NCBI GenBank assembly: GCA_021325145.1
Contig: JAJPHR010000108.1
Location: forward strand, 62,001 to 126,000
Source: Verrucomicrobiota bacterium
GTDB taxonomy: Bacteria > Verrucomicrobiota > Verrucomicrobiia > Limisphaerales > Pedosphaeraceae
Direction of reading: 5' to 3'
Length of the DNA stretch: 64,000 nt
The position numbers were made by a program, and so were the translations under genes. This document shows positions 51,605-60,727 of this stretch, in pieces. The notes beneath the pieces are model-generated. The model saw nothing but the letters and a program-made list of their open reading frames with translations, was not told the DNA's origin and made no database searches. Every line of letters starts with the position of its first letter. Position 1 is the first letter of the stretch.

Positions 51605-53959
51605 TTACTCAAAAACTTCGTAGACCTCTCCAGCCAGCACGAATTGCACGTTGGTTCCCAACGCGAGCCAGGGCGCGGTTTCCGGATGCGCCTTCACCAG
51701 CGCGTAATACTCCGGTGAACCAAATTGGATGCGCACCCGTTTTGCGTTCGCGAGCTTCTGCACGCCGGAATCAATCCATTGGCCGCCATTGCGGAAGAAG
51801 TTACGCCCGCCGGCAAATTTCGTTTCCTGTGAGTATTGCATGACACGGGCCGCGGGCGCCGACGCGGGCATTGGCGGGCTCGGATAGGGCGAGGCGCTGT
51901 TCGGAGCAGCCAGGTCCGGCGGCACGCCCAGTGCACGCCCGGCTTCGCCGCTTGGAATGCCGGCGGACGCCACAGTGGCCATTTTCATGGCGCTGCCTGA
52001 GCGCGCATCAAGCACCGCTTGCTCCCCGTCCTTTTCGGCCCGAAAGCTTCCATATCGTCTTGCCATATACATCTGCGCCGGCGCGTCCGCCGCGAAAGTG
52101 GAAAGCGATTGCCGATTCATCGCGATGCCGCGCTGCTTCTCGTCCTCCACGATCAAATACGCCGTGTAAGGCGTCACGATGCCGTATTTTCGCGCCAGAT
52201 CCGTGACCTCGTCGCGCAATTCGGAGTTCTCGCCGTGCAACCGGATTTGGTCCATCAGATAACCCACTCGGCGCGTCGCCCACAGCCGCGGGATAAATTC
52301 GTGCTCGCCGGATTCCTCCGGGAATTTCACGTCGTACGAAAACTTTTTCGTTTCGCCGTTGACCGTACCCTCGATCACCGCCGCCGAACTGCCGTGGCCC
52401 GAATAGCGCCCGACCAGCACAAGTTGCTCGCCCTTGAACAAATCCGGCAACGGCGACGGATACAGTTTGCTCGCGTGAATGTCCGCCGTGAAACTCAGCG
52501 CGGGATTCGCCAGCACCGGTTCCTTGATCTTGGTGAAGAAGTTCGAAAGCTTCACCTCGATGTCCTCCTCGGGCAACACGTAAGTGCTGAACGCCCTTGT
52601 TTCCTCGGCGATTTTGTCCAGCAAGTGCGTGTTCACGTCCGTGCCGATGCCGAAGCAAAACACCCGGCTCCGGCCCTTGCTGCGCTCGCGCACGCCCGCG
52701 ACAATCTGCTCCTCGTCCGTGGTCCCGATGGTCGGCATGCCGTCCGTGAGAAAAACAACCACGAAGGGCCGGCCTTCCTTGCCGGAATCCAGCTTAAGCG
52801 CCTGCTTTAAGGCATCGTCAATGGCCGTGGCGCCAATCGCCTTTAAATCCTTGATAAACGACGTCGCCTTCGCGCGATTCTGCGCGGAAGCATCCACCAG
52901 TTGATTGAACAGCGGTTCCACTTCCGTCGAAAACCGGATCAACTCGAAGCGATCCTCGTCGTTCAAATTCTCGACACAAAACGCCAGGGCTTTCTTTGCC
53001 TGCTTGATTTTCTCACCGGCCATCGAACCCGACGTGTCCAGGACAAACACGACATCCTTGGGCATGGCTTTCTGCTTTACGTCCATGCCGGGCGACGCCA
53101 GCAACAGAAAGAAGCCATCCTCGCCCGCGTTGCGACAGGTCATCAGGTTGAGGCCGATTTCATCCTTCTCCGGCGCGAAATAGAGCTGAAAATCCGTGTC
53201 TGGCTGGACATTGCTGGCTTCGTACCCGGCGGTCGCGCGGTTCGCGCCATCCCGATGCACTTCCACCGCATGGCTGGGCGAGTAGATGGATTTGAGCGGC
53301 CGCTTGGTTTCCACATCCACCTTCACGCTCACGGTCTTGATCGGTTTCGCGGAATACTTGCTTTCGCTCAGCGGCAAAACGTAATCAATCATGCCCGAAT
53401 CGGATTTGAGCAACTGGGTGTACGAAAGCGTGATGCGCTTGCTGCTGTTGGGTTCAATGGGAAAGATTCGCACTTTCAGCACGTCACGACCCTCGTATTC
53501 CATCAGCGCGGGGTCGCGCATCCGCCGCACGATGTCCTCGTAAATCCCCCGCGCCTTGTCCGCCGCGAGCAATTCCGCCTGCGCCTGTTTTCCGTCGATC
53601 TCCATCGTGAACTTGTCGAGCTGCGCCCCTTTGGGAATGGGAAAAATGAACGTCCCCTCCAGCCGCTGCGGGTTCGGATTATGAAACTCCTCGTCCACCG
53701 ACGTCACCGCCACCTGATCCGTGATGCGGGTCTGCACCTTTTGGTAACTAACCTCCAGCGGCGCGAACGGATGCCACCCCCGCCACGGCGGCTGCGGATG
53801 CCGGGGTGGCTGCGGTCCCGGGCCTGGCGGAATGGGAATCGGTCCCGGAACCGGCCAATGCTCCGGATCCTCCACAATGATCAACCCCGCCGCCCGGACC
53901 GGCGTCACTGACCCCAAAAGCCCGAGCGCCACAATCAAATAAAGCCACGTCTTTTTCAT
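51605..53959 (-). CDS. VIT and VWA domain protein, exported
   Basis: A 784-aa protein similar to inter-alpha-trypsin-inhibitor heavy chains. Signal peptide WLYLIVALGLLGSVTPVRA. A Pro/His/Trp-rich segment (residues about 30-65) is followed by a VIT domain (VTSVDEEFHNPNPQRLEGTF, IFPIPKGAQLDKFTMEIDG, ARGIYEDIVRRMRDPALMEY). The VWA domain has MIDAS DTSGSMAGEKIKQAKKAL, with Thr in GATAIDDALKQA and Asp in VVFLTDGMPT. The C-terminal part includes GRNFFRNGGQWIDSGVQKL. No sortase or PEP-CTERM tail is seen, so it is probably periplasmic or secreted. Confidence 0.92.
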   Translation of the reverse strand: MKKTWLYLIVALGLLGSVTPVRAAGLIIVEDPEHWPVPGPIPIPPGPGPQPPRHPQPPWRGWHPFAPLEVSYQKVQTRITDQVAVTSVDEEFHNPNPQRLEGTFIFPIPKGAQLDKFTMEIDGKQAQAELLAADKARGIYEDIVRRMRDPALMEYEGRDVLKVRIFPIEPNSSKRITLSYTQLLKSDSGMIDYVLPLSESKYSAKPIKTVSVKVDVETKRPLKSIYSPSHAVEVHRDGANRATAGYEASNVQPDTDFQLYFAPEKDEIGLNLMTCRNAGEDGFFLLLASPGMDVKQKAMPKDVVFVLDTSGSMAGEKIKQAKKALAFCVENLNDEDRFELIRFSTEVEPLFNQLVDASAQNRAKATSFIKDLKAIGATAIDDALKQALKLDSGKEGRPFVVVFLTDGMPTIGTTDEEQIVAGVRERSKGRSRVFCFGIGTDVNTHLLDKIAEETRAFSTYVLPEEDIEVKLSNFFTKIKEPVLANPALSFTADIHASKLYPSPLPDLFKGEQLVLVGRYSGHGSSAAVIEGTVNGETKKFSYDVKFPEESGEHEFIPRLWATRRVGYLMDQIRLHGENSELRDEVTDLARKYGIVTPYTAYLIVEDEKQRGIAMNRQSLSTFAADAPAQMYMARRYGSFRAEKDGEQAVLDARSGSAMKMATVASAGIPSGEAGRALGVPPDLAAPNSASPYPSPPMPASAPAARVMQYSQETKFAGGRNFFRNGGQWIDSGVQKLANAKRVRIQFGSPEYYALVKAHPETAPWLALGTNVQFVLAGEVYEVFE

Positions 53960-54159
53960 ACTCTTGGGATTAGACGGAAGCGCCCCGGGAATGCTCCGCC
54001 GCCTTCTACTCGCCAGACGGAGTTCGTCGCGGCCCGCGATCTGCCATACCTTTCGCTCTGGGTTGCGGTTTGAGTGGGCTGATTACCTCCGTATTAAAGG
54101 GCGGTCGCCGTATTGATTTTTAACCGCGCGAGGCGAGATTTTTGCTTAAGGAGATTCTT

Positions 54160-54402
54160 ATGATTACCGAAACTCGAACTAAAAACGCCGAAGGACCCAT
54201 AACCCAAGCCATCGAACGACAAGCGCCAAAAATCCCGTCCGACTTTTTCTTCTGGGCCGCCGGAGCCTCGATTGCCGCGTCCCTCGCTCTAAAGGTTGCG
54301 AAACGCCAGCATGACGCCTTGTTTGTAGGCGAGTGGGCGCCGACCTTTCTGTTGCTGGGGATTTTCAATAAATTAGTAAAAGTAATGCGTACTGCCGAGT
54401 AA
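54160..54402 (+). CDS. Small membrane-associated protein with strong ribosome site
   Basis: An 80-aa protein. AAGGAGA lies 6-7 bases before ATG 54160, one of the best ribosome sites in the window, so I prefer it to the TTG at 54142. Residues 30-50 (SDFFFWAAGASIAASLALKV) and the C-terminal APTFLLLGIFNKLVKVMRTA are hydrophobic, suggesting a small membrane protein with a soluble 25-residue N-terminus. I do not recognise the family. It stands alone between the VIT/VWA gene and a repeat. Confidence 0.65.
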   Translation: MITETRTKNAEGPITQAIERQAPKIPSDFFFWAAGASIAASLALKVAKRQHDALFVGEWAPTFLLLGIFNKLVKVMRTAE

Positions 54403-54479
54403 CGACGCCTCCTGAACCGCAGATAAATCTCGATCCGCCAGGGGCGGACGCATCCTGGCGTCGTTCTTGCCAATAAGGC

Positions 54480-54554
54480 AGGATGGCGCAGCGCGATGTC
54501 CCTGCCCGCGTTCCAGCGGCGGAACGCTCTGGCCCAGACGCGCTGCGCCATCCT
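54480..54554. repeat. Perfect 14-bp inverted repeat, family B
   Basis: AGGATGGCGCAGCG (54480-54493) and CGCTGCGCCATCCT (54541-54554) are exact reverse complements, with a 47-bp interior that itself contains GTTCCAGCGGCGGAAC, another dyad. Such elements may act as terminators or REP-type sequences. Confidence 0.7.
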
Positions 54555-54681
54555 CCCCACCAACACGCCAACAGTGTTGAGACGCACCCCCTTTCTGAAA
54601 ACTGGCTGGTTTTGGCCTTGCGTTCGCGACGGGAAACAACGATGAAACTTCTTCCGAACATTTCGTATTTTTCATCGATTT

Positions 54682-55815
54682 ATGAAAGAGAAGATGCGGT
54701 TGGGAATCATCGGCGGCGGGTTGATGGGGCGCGAGGCGGCGAGCGCGTTTGGGCGGTGGTTCGTGCTCGAGAATTTCCCCGTGCAGGCGGAACTGGTCGC
54801 GGTGTGCGATTTGCAGGACAAGTTGCTCGAGTGGTTCCGCGGGGTGCCGACGGTCAAGTTGCTCACCAAGAACCACCAGGAATTGCTGCGGTCGCTGGAG
54901 GTGGACGTGGTGTATGTGGCGGTGCCGCATAATCTCCACGAGAAGATTTACCTGGATGTGTTGCGCGCGGGCAAGGATTTGCTGGCGGTGAAGCCGTTCG
55001 GAATCGATTTGAAGGCGGCGTGCGTCATCGCCGATGCGGTGAAGGCGTCGGGCCGGTTTGTGCGATGCAGTTCGGAGTTTCCATTTCTGCCGGGCGCGCA
55101 ACGCGTGATGCAGGCCGTGCGGGCGGGGAAATTGGGGCGATTGATGGAGATTCGGTCGGGTTTCTGGCATTCGAGCGACATGGACCCGGCCAAACCGGTG
55201 AATTGGAAGCGGCAAAACGTGACCAACGGCGAGATTGGCGTAATGGGCGACCTGGGCATGCACGTGGCGCATGTGCCATTCCGACTGGGTTGGAAACCAT
55301 TGCGGGTATATGCGCAGTTGCAGAAGATCTACACGCAACGTCCCGATGGCAAAGGCGGCTTTGCGCCGTGCGACACCTGGGACAACGCGATGTTGCACAC
55401 GGAGGTATCGGTCAATGGCGAGGAAGTCCCCATGCGATTGGAAATGAAGCGCCTGGCGCCTGGCGAAATGAATACGTGGTTTCTCGAAGCGCTGGGAACG
55501 GAGGGCGGCGTGCGCTTCAGCACCAAGGATCCCAAGACGCTTTGGGTGTTCGAACGTGGCAACGGCAAGGAACAAATCTGGCAGCGGATCGAGCTGGGGC
55601 ATCAAATGCCGTTTCCCACCATCACCGGCGGGATTTTCGAAGTGGGTTTTCCGGATTGCTTCCTGCAAATGTGGGCCGCCTACGCCGCGGAACGAGCCGG
55701 GGCGTTGGGGGAGCGTTTCGGTTGCGCCACGCCGGAGGAAGCGGTGTTGAGCCATAAGCTGTTCGCGGCGGCTTTGGAATCGCATGCGAGCAAACGGGTG
55801 GTGACGTTAAAGTAA
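54682..55815 (+). CDS. Gfo/Idh/MocA-family oxidoreductase
   Basis: NAD(P)-dependent dehydrogenase-like protein of 377 aa, separate from the copy at 18506. Rossmann segment MRLGIIGGGLMGREAASAFG and acidic end LVAVCDLQDK, then DVVYVAVPHNLHEKIYLDVL and LLAVKPFGIDLKAACVI, where the (E)KP lysine is present as VKP. The C-terminal domain has GEIGVMGDLGMHVAHVPFRL, with the expected Asp and His. It stands alone on the plus strand, so the substrate cannot be inferred from neighbours. Confidence 0.88.
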   Translation: MKEKMRLGIIGGGLMGREAASAFGRWFVLENFPVQAELVAVCDLQDKLLEWFRGVPTVKLLTKNHQELLRSLEVDVVYVAVPHNLHEKIYLDVLRAGKDLLAVKPFGIDLKAACVIADAVKASGRFVRCSSEFPFLPGAQRVMQAVRAGKLGRLMEIRSGFWHSSDMDPAKPVNWKRQNVTNGEIGVMGDLGMHVAHVPFRLGWKPLRVYAQLQKIYTQRPDGKGGFAPCDTWDNAMLHTEVSVNGEEVPMRLEMKRLAPGEMNTWFLEALGTEGGVRFSTKDPKTLWVFERGNGKEQIWQRIELGHQMPFPTITGGIFEVGFPDCFLQMWAAYAAERAGALGERFGCATPEEAVLSHKLFAAALESHASKRVVTLK

Positions 55816-55879
55816 AAACACCAGGCTCCGACGAAGCAATTGAGCCGAGTCGAACATCTTAATCGGTCAGCGGCTCGGA

Positions 55880-55945
55880 TTCCTTTGTTCTCGTCCTCGG
55901 GTCTTTGTTCCGGGAAGGACCGACGACGACGACGACGAGCACGAT
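55880..55945. repeat. GA/TC-rich extragenic repeat (family C)
   Basis: TTCTCGTCCTCGG on the left and CCGACGACGACGACGACGAG on the right are imperfect reverse complements. It carries five GAC units in a row. It lies between the oxidoreductase and the HtrA-like gene. Confidence 0.55.
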
Positions 55946-56031
55946 GCGAAAGCGGGAAGCCGACAAAAATAATCCCGTTATTTCAGAATTCAGGGCTTGC
56001 AAGGCTGCGCGCTTAACCGCCAAACTCTGGT

Positions 56032-58083
56032 ATGGCTAGAGGTATTAAGATTCAATGGTGCCTTGCATTATTGGCCGGTTTGGCGTTGTTCGCCTTGCCC
56101 GGTTTCGCACTGGCAAAAGACAAAGATAATCCCACGGCGCTCCGGGCGCAGATCGATGCGGCCATCGCGAAGGTCAAGCCGGCGCTGGTGCGCATCCGCG
56201 TGGTTTCGACAGCATACGAGGAAGGACGCGAGGTCAAGCAGCAATCCGTGGGCAGCGGCGCGATCATCACCAAGGACGGTTATTTGATCACGAACCATCA
56301 CGTGGCGGGGCATGCCACGCGCATGTTCTGCACGCTGTGGAACCGCGAAGAGGTGGAGGCGGAATTGATTGGCACCGACCCGCTCACGGACATCTCGATT
56401 CTGAAATTGAGACCGGAAAAGCCGCGCGAGTTTGCTTTTGTGGGCTTCGGCGATTCGTCCGCCCTGAAAGTGGGTGACTCGGTGCTGGCCATGGGCAGCC
56501 CGATGGCGCTTTCGCAATCGGTGACGCTCGGCATCATCAGCAACACCGAGATGGTGATGCCACGGTTCTGGGGTTCGTATGCGCGGTTTCGGCTGGACGG
56601 CGAGGACGTGGGTTCGCTCGTGCGCTGGATTGCACACGATGCCTCGATCTATGGCGGCAATTCCGGCGGACCGCTCGTCAATCTCAAAGGCGAAATCATC
56701 GGCATCAACGAAATCAGCTTCGGTCTTTCCGGGGCCATCCCGGGCAACGTGGCCAAGGACGTGGGCGCGCAGCTCATGGCCAAGGGCAAGATTACACGGA
56801 GCTGGCTGGGCATCGACGTGCAGCCGTTATTCAAGCAGATGAAGGACGACCATGGCATTTTGATCAGCGGCGTGGTGGAGAATTCCCCCGCGGAGCGCGC
56901 CGGCTTGAAGCCCGGGGATGTGCTGGTCCGTTTGGACGGCGCGCCGGTGGACGTGCATTTTGACGAGGAATTGCCGGACTTCATGTGGCGCACGGTGAGC
57001 CTGCCGGTTGGCAAGGCGGTCCCGGCCATGGTGAAACGTGATGGAAAGGAGATTTCGGTCAAACTGGAAGCCTCCGAGCGCAGCGAACTCTTTCCCAAGC
57101 AGCAGGAGATTAAACAGTGGGGAGTGACGGTGAGGAATTTTTCCGAGTTGCTAGCCAAGGAAATGAAGCGGACGAATCTCGATGGTGTGATGGTAACGAG
57201 CGTGCGGCCTGGCGGACCATCCGGCGAAGCAAAACCGCCGATCGATTCCCGGGACGTAATCGTGGAGGTCAATGGAAAACCGGTTAAGAACACCCAGGAT
57301 TTGATCGAGCTGACGCGGAAAGTCACCGAAGGTAAAACCGAACCGGTCCCGGTCATCGCTGTGTTCGAACACAAGGCGTCCCGCTTCCTCACGGTGGTCA
57401 AGGTCGGCACCCAGGACTTGAAAGATCCCGGCCTGGAAGTGACGAAGGCATGGCTGCCGCTGGAGACCCACGTGATCAGCCGCGACATCGCGAAGCAACT
57501 CGGCGATCCGTCGTTGAAGGGCTTTTACGTGACGCGGGTTTACCCGGATAGCTCAGCGGAGAAAGCCGGCGTCAAATCCGGCGATTTCATTGTGGCCGTC
57601 GATGGCGAGAAATTGACGGCTTCCGCCTCCGAGCATCAGGACGAGCTTTCGTCTTTGATCCGGCAATACGATGTCGGCAAAACGGTCGAGTTGAGCCTGC
57701 TGCGCGACAAGGCTCCGTTGAAAATTTCGGTCGAATTGGCCCGCTCGCCGCGCTTGCAGCGGGAGATGAAGAAATATCGGAATGATGAGTTCGAGTTTAC
57801 GGCGCGCGACGTGTCATTTTTTGACGCCGCGGACGAACAGTGGAACAGCGAGCAATGCGGCGCGCTGGTGGAGGAGGTCAAGGCCGGGAGTTGGGCCGAA
57901 CTTGGTTCGCTCTCTGCGGGCGATTTGATTCTCGAAGTCGACGGCCGGTCCGTGGCCAATGTTGAAGGACTGCGCAAGGACATGGAACAGATCGCCGCCA
58001 GCAAAAAGAAGGTGGTGGTGATCAAGGTCATGCGCGGCATCCACACGTCCTACCTGGAGTTCGAACCCAATTGGCAAAACTGA
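56032..58083 (+). CDS. HtrA/DegP-like serine protease with four PDZ domains
   Basis: Periplasmic protease of 683 aa. Signal peptide CLALLAGLALFALPGFALAK. The trypsin-like domain at 40-250 has an intact triad: His90 in YLITNHHVAGHA, Asp120 in TDPLTDISILKL, and Ser211 in YGGNSGGPL. Four PDZ-like units follow, around 258-345 (GILISGVVENSPAERAGLKP), 362-456 (GVMVTSVRPGGPSGEAKPP), 480-570 (GFYVTRVYPDSSAEKAGVKS) and 590-678 (GALVEEVKAGSWAELGSLSA). DegP and DegQ have two. It probably degrades misfolded envelope proteins. A pseudoprotease gene follows about 150 bp downstream. Confidence 0.92.
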   Translation: MARGIKIQWCLALLAGLALFALPGFALAKDKDNPTALRAQIDAAIAKVKPALVRIRVVSTAYEEGREVKQQSVGSGAIITKDGYLITNHHVAGHATRMFCTLWNREEVEAELIGTDPLTDISILKLRPEKPREFAFVGFGDSSALKVGDSVLAMGSPMALSQSVTLGIISNTEMVMPRFWGSYARFRLDGEDVGSLVRWIAHDASIYGGNSGGPLVNLKGEIIGINEISFGLSGAIPGNVAKDVGAQLMAKGKITRSWLGIDVQPLFKQMKDDHGILISGVVENSPAERAGLKPGDVLVRLDGAPVDVHFDEELPDFMWRTVSLPVGKAVPAMVKRDGKEISVKLEASERSELFPKQQEIKQWGVTVRNFSELLAKEMKRTNLDGVMVTSVRPGGPSGEAKPPIDSRDVIVEVNGKPVKNTQDLIELTRKVTEGKTEPVPVIAVFEHKASRFLTVVKVGTQDLKDPGLEVTKAWLPLETHVISRDIAKQLGDPSLKGFYVTRVYPDSSAEKAGVKSGDFIVAVDGEKLTASASEHQDELSSLIRQYDVGKTVELSLLRDKAPLKISVELARSPRLQREMKKYRNDEFEFTARDVSFFDAADEQWNSEQCGALVEEVKAGSWAELGSLSAGDLILEVDGRSVANVEGLRKDMEQIAASKKKVVVIKVMRGIHTSYLEFEPNWQN

Positions 58084-58232
58084 CGATTGTCGTCAAAAGC
58101 CCTAAAAGTGAACCTCGAAGATTCCGAAAACCTCGAATCGCAAAGCTCCAGCGCGCCCGACCTGACGAAGCCCTGCCGGCTAAAGCCGGGACTCGCTATT
58201 TAAGATTAAAGGCAATTGAACGAAACACGATT

Positions 58233-59117
58233 ATGCATACAACAAACCAGTCGAAATTTTCCGCCTCCGTTGTTTGGAGAAACGTCCCTTATGCCCTGTC
58301 TGCCGCCCTCATCATCGCGCAGGCAACGGTTTCCCTGCGCGCGGATGAAGTGGGAGATAAAGGCCGGGACATCTTTGCCAGGAACCAGCATGCGGTCGTG
58401 ACCGTTCAGGTGGTCCAAAAGACGTCTTCGCGCGGTCGGGCGAGCGAATCCAAACAAGACCTCACCGGCACGGTGGTGGATCCGTCCGGCTTGACCGTGC
58501 TGGCGCTGTCCGCGTGCGACCCGTTCGAGCTGTACCGGCGCGTGCTGCCGGAGGAATATTCCAAAGCCGAGACCGAAATAAGCGACATCAAAATCCTGCT
58601 TGATGACGGGACCGAGATGCCGGCCGAGATCGTCCTGCGCGACAAGGACCTCGATCTGGCTTTTGTCCGGCCGAAGACCAAGCCGGCCAGCCCAATGACC
58701 GCGGTGGACTTGAGCAAATCGTGCGCGGCGCAGGTTCTGGATGAGGTCATTGCCCTCAATCGTCTCAATCCCGCTGCCAGCCGCGCCTATGCCGCATCGG
58801 TGGAACGCATTACGGCGGTGATTCAAAAGCCGCGCACGTTTTACATCCCCGACAGCATGATGACGACGACGGGCCTTGGCTCGCCCGTGTTTGCACTGAA
58901 CGGTAACGTTCTGGGCCTGGTGGTGATGCGCGCCGTGGCCGTGCAAGGCGGGCCGGCGAGCTATCGCGACGGCATGACCACGGTCATTCTTCCGGCGGGA
59001 GACATCCTTAAGGGGGCTAAGCAGGCTCCGGAAAGCAAGGGCGACAGTGGGGAGAAGAAGGATGCGCCGAAGGAAGAAACGAAAGACGCGAAAGATTCGA
59101 AGGATAGCAAGCCGTAG
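58233..59117 (+). CDS. HtrA-like pseudoprotease, exported
   Basis: A 294-aa protein from ATG 58233, with a signal peptide (PYALSAALIIAQATVSLRA, then DEVGD). Its fold follows the trypsin domain of the protease before it, but the triad is not kept. Where the protease has NHH-V, this protein has A-L-S-A (His to Ser93). Asp141 in DKDLDLAFVRPK is retained. GNSGGP becomes TGLGSP (Ser to Leu215). The last 40 residues are Lys/Asp/Glu-rich. It has no PDZ domain. It may act as a chaperone, decoy or regulatory subunit of the upstream HtrA. The frame opens at 58071 inside that gene. Confidence 0.78.
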   Translation: MHTTNQSKFSASVVWRNVPYALSAALIIAQATVSLRADEVGDKGRDIFARNQHAVVTVQVVQKTSSRGRASESKQDLTGTVVDPSGLTVLALSACDPFELYRRVLPEEYSKAETEISDIKILLDDGTEMPAEIVLRDKDLDLAFVRPKTKPASPMTAVDLSKSCAAQVLDEVIALNRLNPAASRAYAASVERITAVIQKPRTFYIPDSMMTTTGLGSPVFALNGNVLGLVVMRAVAVQGGPASYRDGMTTVILPAGDILKGAKQAPESKGDSGEKKDAPKEETKDAKDSKDSKP

Positions 59118-59151
59118 CTGCGCAAACGCCACATGCCAAACACCAAGTACC

Positions 59152-59253
59152 AAGCTCCAAGCTCCAGAAAAGCTCCAAACATCAAACTCCAATCAGAACT
59201 TATGCCAACATATTGGAGCTTGTGATTTGGAGCTTTTCTGGAGCTTGGAGCTT
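59152..59253. repeat. Perfect 28-bp inverted repeat (family D)
   Basis: The left arm 59152-59179 (AAGCTCCAAGCTCC...) and the right arm 59226-59253 are exact reverse complements over 28 bases, with a 46-bp loop. The right arm continues with extra GGAGCTT units. It lies between two convergent genes, consistent with a bidirectional terminator or a mobile palindrome. Related words occur at 31655-31846 and 48694-48770. Confidence 0.8.
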
Positions 59254-59279
59254 GGAGCTTATTACGTAGTGCCTTTAGA

Positions 59280-60341
59280 TCAACGCTGTCCCACGCTCAG
59301 GCTGTTCGACGGCGCGGTTCCGACGGCCACAGCCTTCTCCCGCGCCAGCCAATCGGCAACCGGGGAGGCGAGTTGATCGAAGAAGTACGTCACGGCCTCG
59401 TGTGTCGCGTCGGGCACCACGATCAGTTTGCTGCCGGAAGCGGCGAGGGATTCCAAACGTTGCACGTCAGCAACGGAGGTTACCTTGTCCGCGCCGCCGG
59501 CGATGAATAACGCGGCGACCCGGCTGCGCGCCACTACAGTGGTGGTATCGAGTTCGCCGGGCGGAAGCTGGAGAACGGCCGGTAACTTGCGCAAACCCGC
59601 CCGGAGGAGGGCGGACGGCACCCAACTCGCGTAATCACGACCGATGTTGACGACCGCGGTGGCCAGTTCGGCGTAGGGCGCAATCGCCACCGCTGCCTGC
59701 ACGCGCGGGTCCGCCGCTTCCCAGCGCAAGGCGAGGGCCGCGCCGTAGGATTCGCCCATGGCCATGACCGGACCGCACAGTTTGCCGTTGCGCGCCAGCT
59801 CATCCAGGAGTTGGCTTAAGTCGCGCGCTTCCTGGACGCCGAAGTAGATTCGCCGCCCGGTTGACTTGCCGTGTCCGCGCAAGTCCACGAGCACGCAGCG
59901 CCAGCCGTCCTGCGCCAGGCGCAACGCCCACGGCGCCATGGCGAACTGGGCCACTCCGTAACCATGCAACAGCACCACGGTGCCGCGCGGCGCGCTGGTC
60001 CAGGCATTCGTCAATGCCGGAAGATCGGCATGGAAATTAAAATCGAATTGTTCCTGGCCGCGCTCGACCCAATTGGTTGAGGAGACTTTGAGGTTGTAAT
60101 TGGCCGGCTCCACGATGCGATAGCGCAACTTCGCTTCCGGCGGGCCAACCGTCACCATCTTCGGAGGGAAATTGGTAAGGAATCCGGCGCTGAATCCCAG
60201 TTCGACCCTGGCCTTGGGAGCGAACCAGGTGGGATAAGTATTCGGCGCCTGGGCGATGCGGTGCGCCACAAAAGTACTGCAACCGGAGGTCCCGAGCACG
60301 AGAGCCGCCAGCAACACCCATGACAATCTACATTTCGACAT
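59280..60341 (-). CDS. Alpha/beta-hydrolase lipoprotein
   Basis: Hydrolase of 353 aa, secreted as a lipoprotein: leader WVLLAALVLGTSGC, so Cys21 should be lipidated. The alpha/beta core has GTVVLLHGYGVAQFAMAPWA (oxyanion region HGYG), CVLVDLRGHGKSTGR, the nucleophile elbow GESYG (Ser in AMGESYGAALAL), an acid in LFIAGGADKVT and a C-terminal His in VVPDATHEAV. It resembles monoacylglycerol-lipase/dienelactone-hydrolase-like members, but the substrate is not inferable. It is convergent with the pseudoprotease gene. Confidence 0.9.
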   Translation of the reverse strand: MSKCRLSWVLLAALVLGTSGCSTFVAHRIAQAPNTYPTWFAPKARVELGFSAGFLTNFPPKMVTVGPPEAKLRYRIVEPANYNLKVSSTNWVERGQEQFDFNFHADLPALTNAWTSAPRGTVVLLHGYGVAQFAMAPWALRLAQDGWRCVLVDLRGHGKSTGRRIYFGVQEARDLSQLLDELARNGKLCGPVMAMGESYGAALALRWEAADPRVQAAVAIAPYAELATAVVNIGRDYASWVPSALLRAGLRKLPAVLQLPPGELDTTTVVARSRVAALFIAGGADKVTSVADVQRLESLAASGSKLIVVPDATHEAVTYFFDQLASPVADWLAREKAVAVGTAPSNSLSVGQR

Positions 60342-60727
60342 CCTCTTTCATTACCGCGTTTCGAACGAAGGGGCAAGGAAAGTCGAGAGGAGGGAGGGAG
60401 TTGTCTTAAATCAAAAGACACCGCAGGGTGAAACTAAGGAAGGCACGGGGGGAGAAACCCAAAGCGGCTGTGCCAAGAATCGACGGTGACCTGGAAGTGG
60501 ATCGATAAGTAGTTGAGTATGAGTGCGGCGGGGTCCGAATCGCAAAGGCGAAAAATACGGGCTTGGATAGGCCAGTTCAGATCGTTTGAAGGGCGGGAAG
60601 ACCGACAAAAAATCGGGCGCAACGTTTTTCCACTGGACAAGCGCCCTAACGGCAGGCCATTTATGGATGATTCGTAATGCCGCATTTATACTTGTAAATG
60701 CGGCGGCGGAGGATTAAACCCGATAAT
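60342..60727. other. 386-bp intergenic region upstream of the HEPN-like module
   Basis: Divergent region between the hydrolase lipoprotein gene and the plus-strand two-gene unit. No gene is supported. Its main structure is the perfect hairpin at 60679-60704, directly before a GGAGG at 60707-60711. Confidence 0.5.
60679..60704 (+). promoter_or_regulatory. Perfect 10-bp inverted repeat before the two-gene module
   Basis: GCCGCATTTA and TAAATGCGGC flank a 6-base loop. The site sits 23 bp before the first ATG and beside a GGAGG, so it could be an operator or an RNA hairpin that masks the ribosome site. Confidence 0.55.

Noticed and set aside
54373-55785. 470-codon minus-strand frame
   Set aside because: It is antisense to the Gfo/Idh oxidoreductase and His/Arg/Gln-rich; a shadow.
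59118-59279. Tandem GGAGCTT units as a possible CRISPR-like or minisatellite array
   Set aside because: The units are short, irregular and arranged as a palindrome, which fits an inverted repeat family better than an array.
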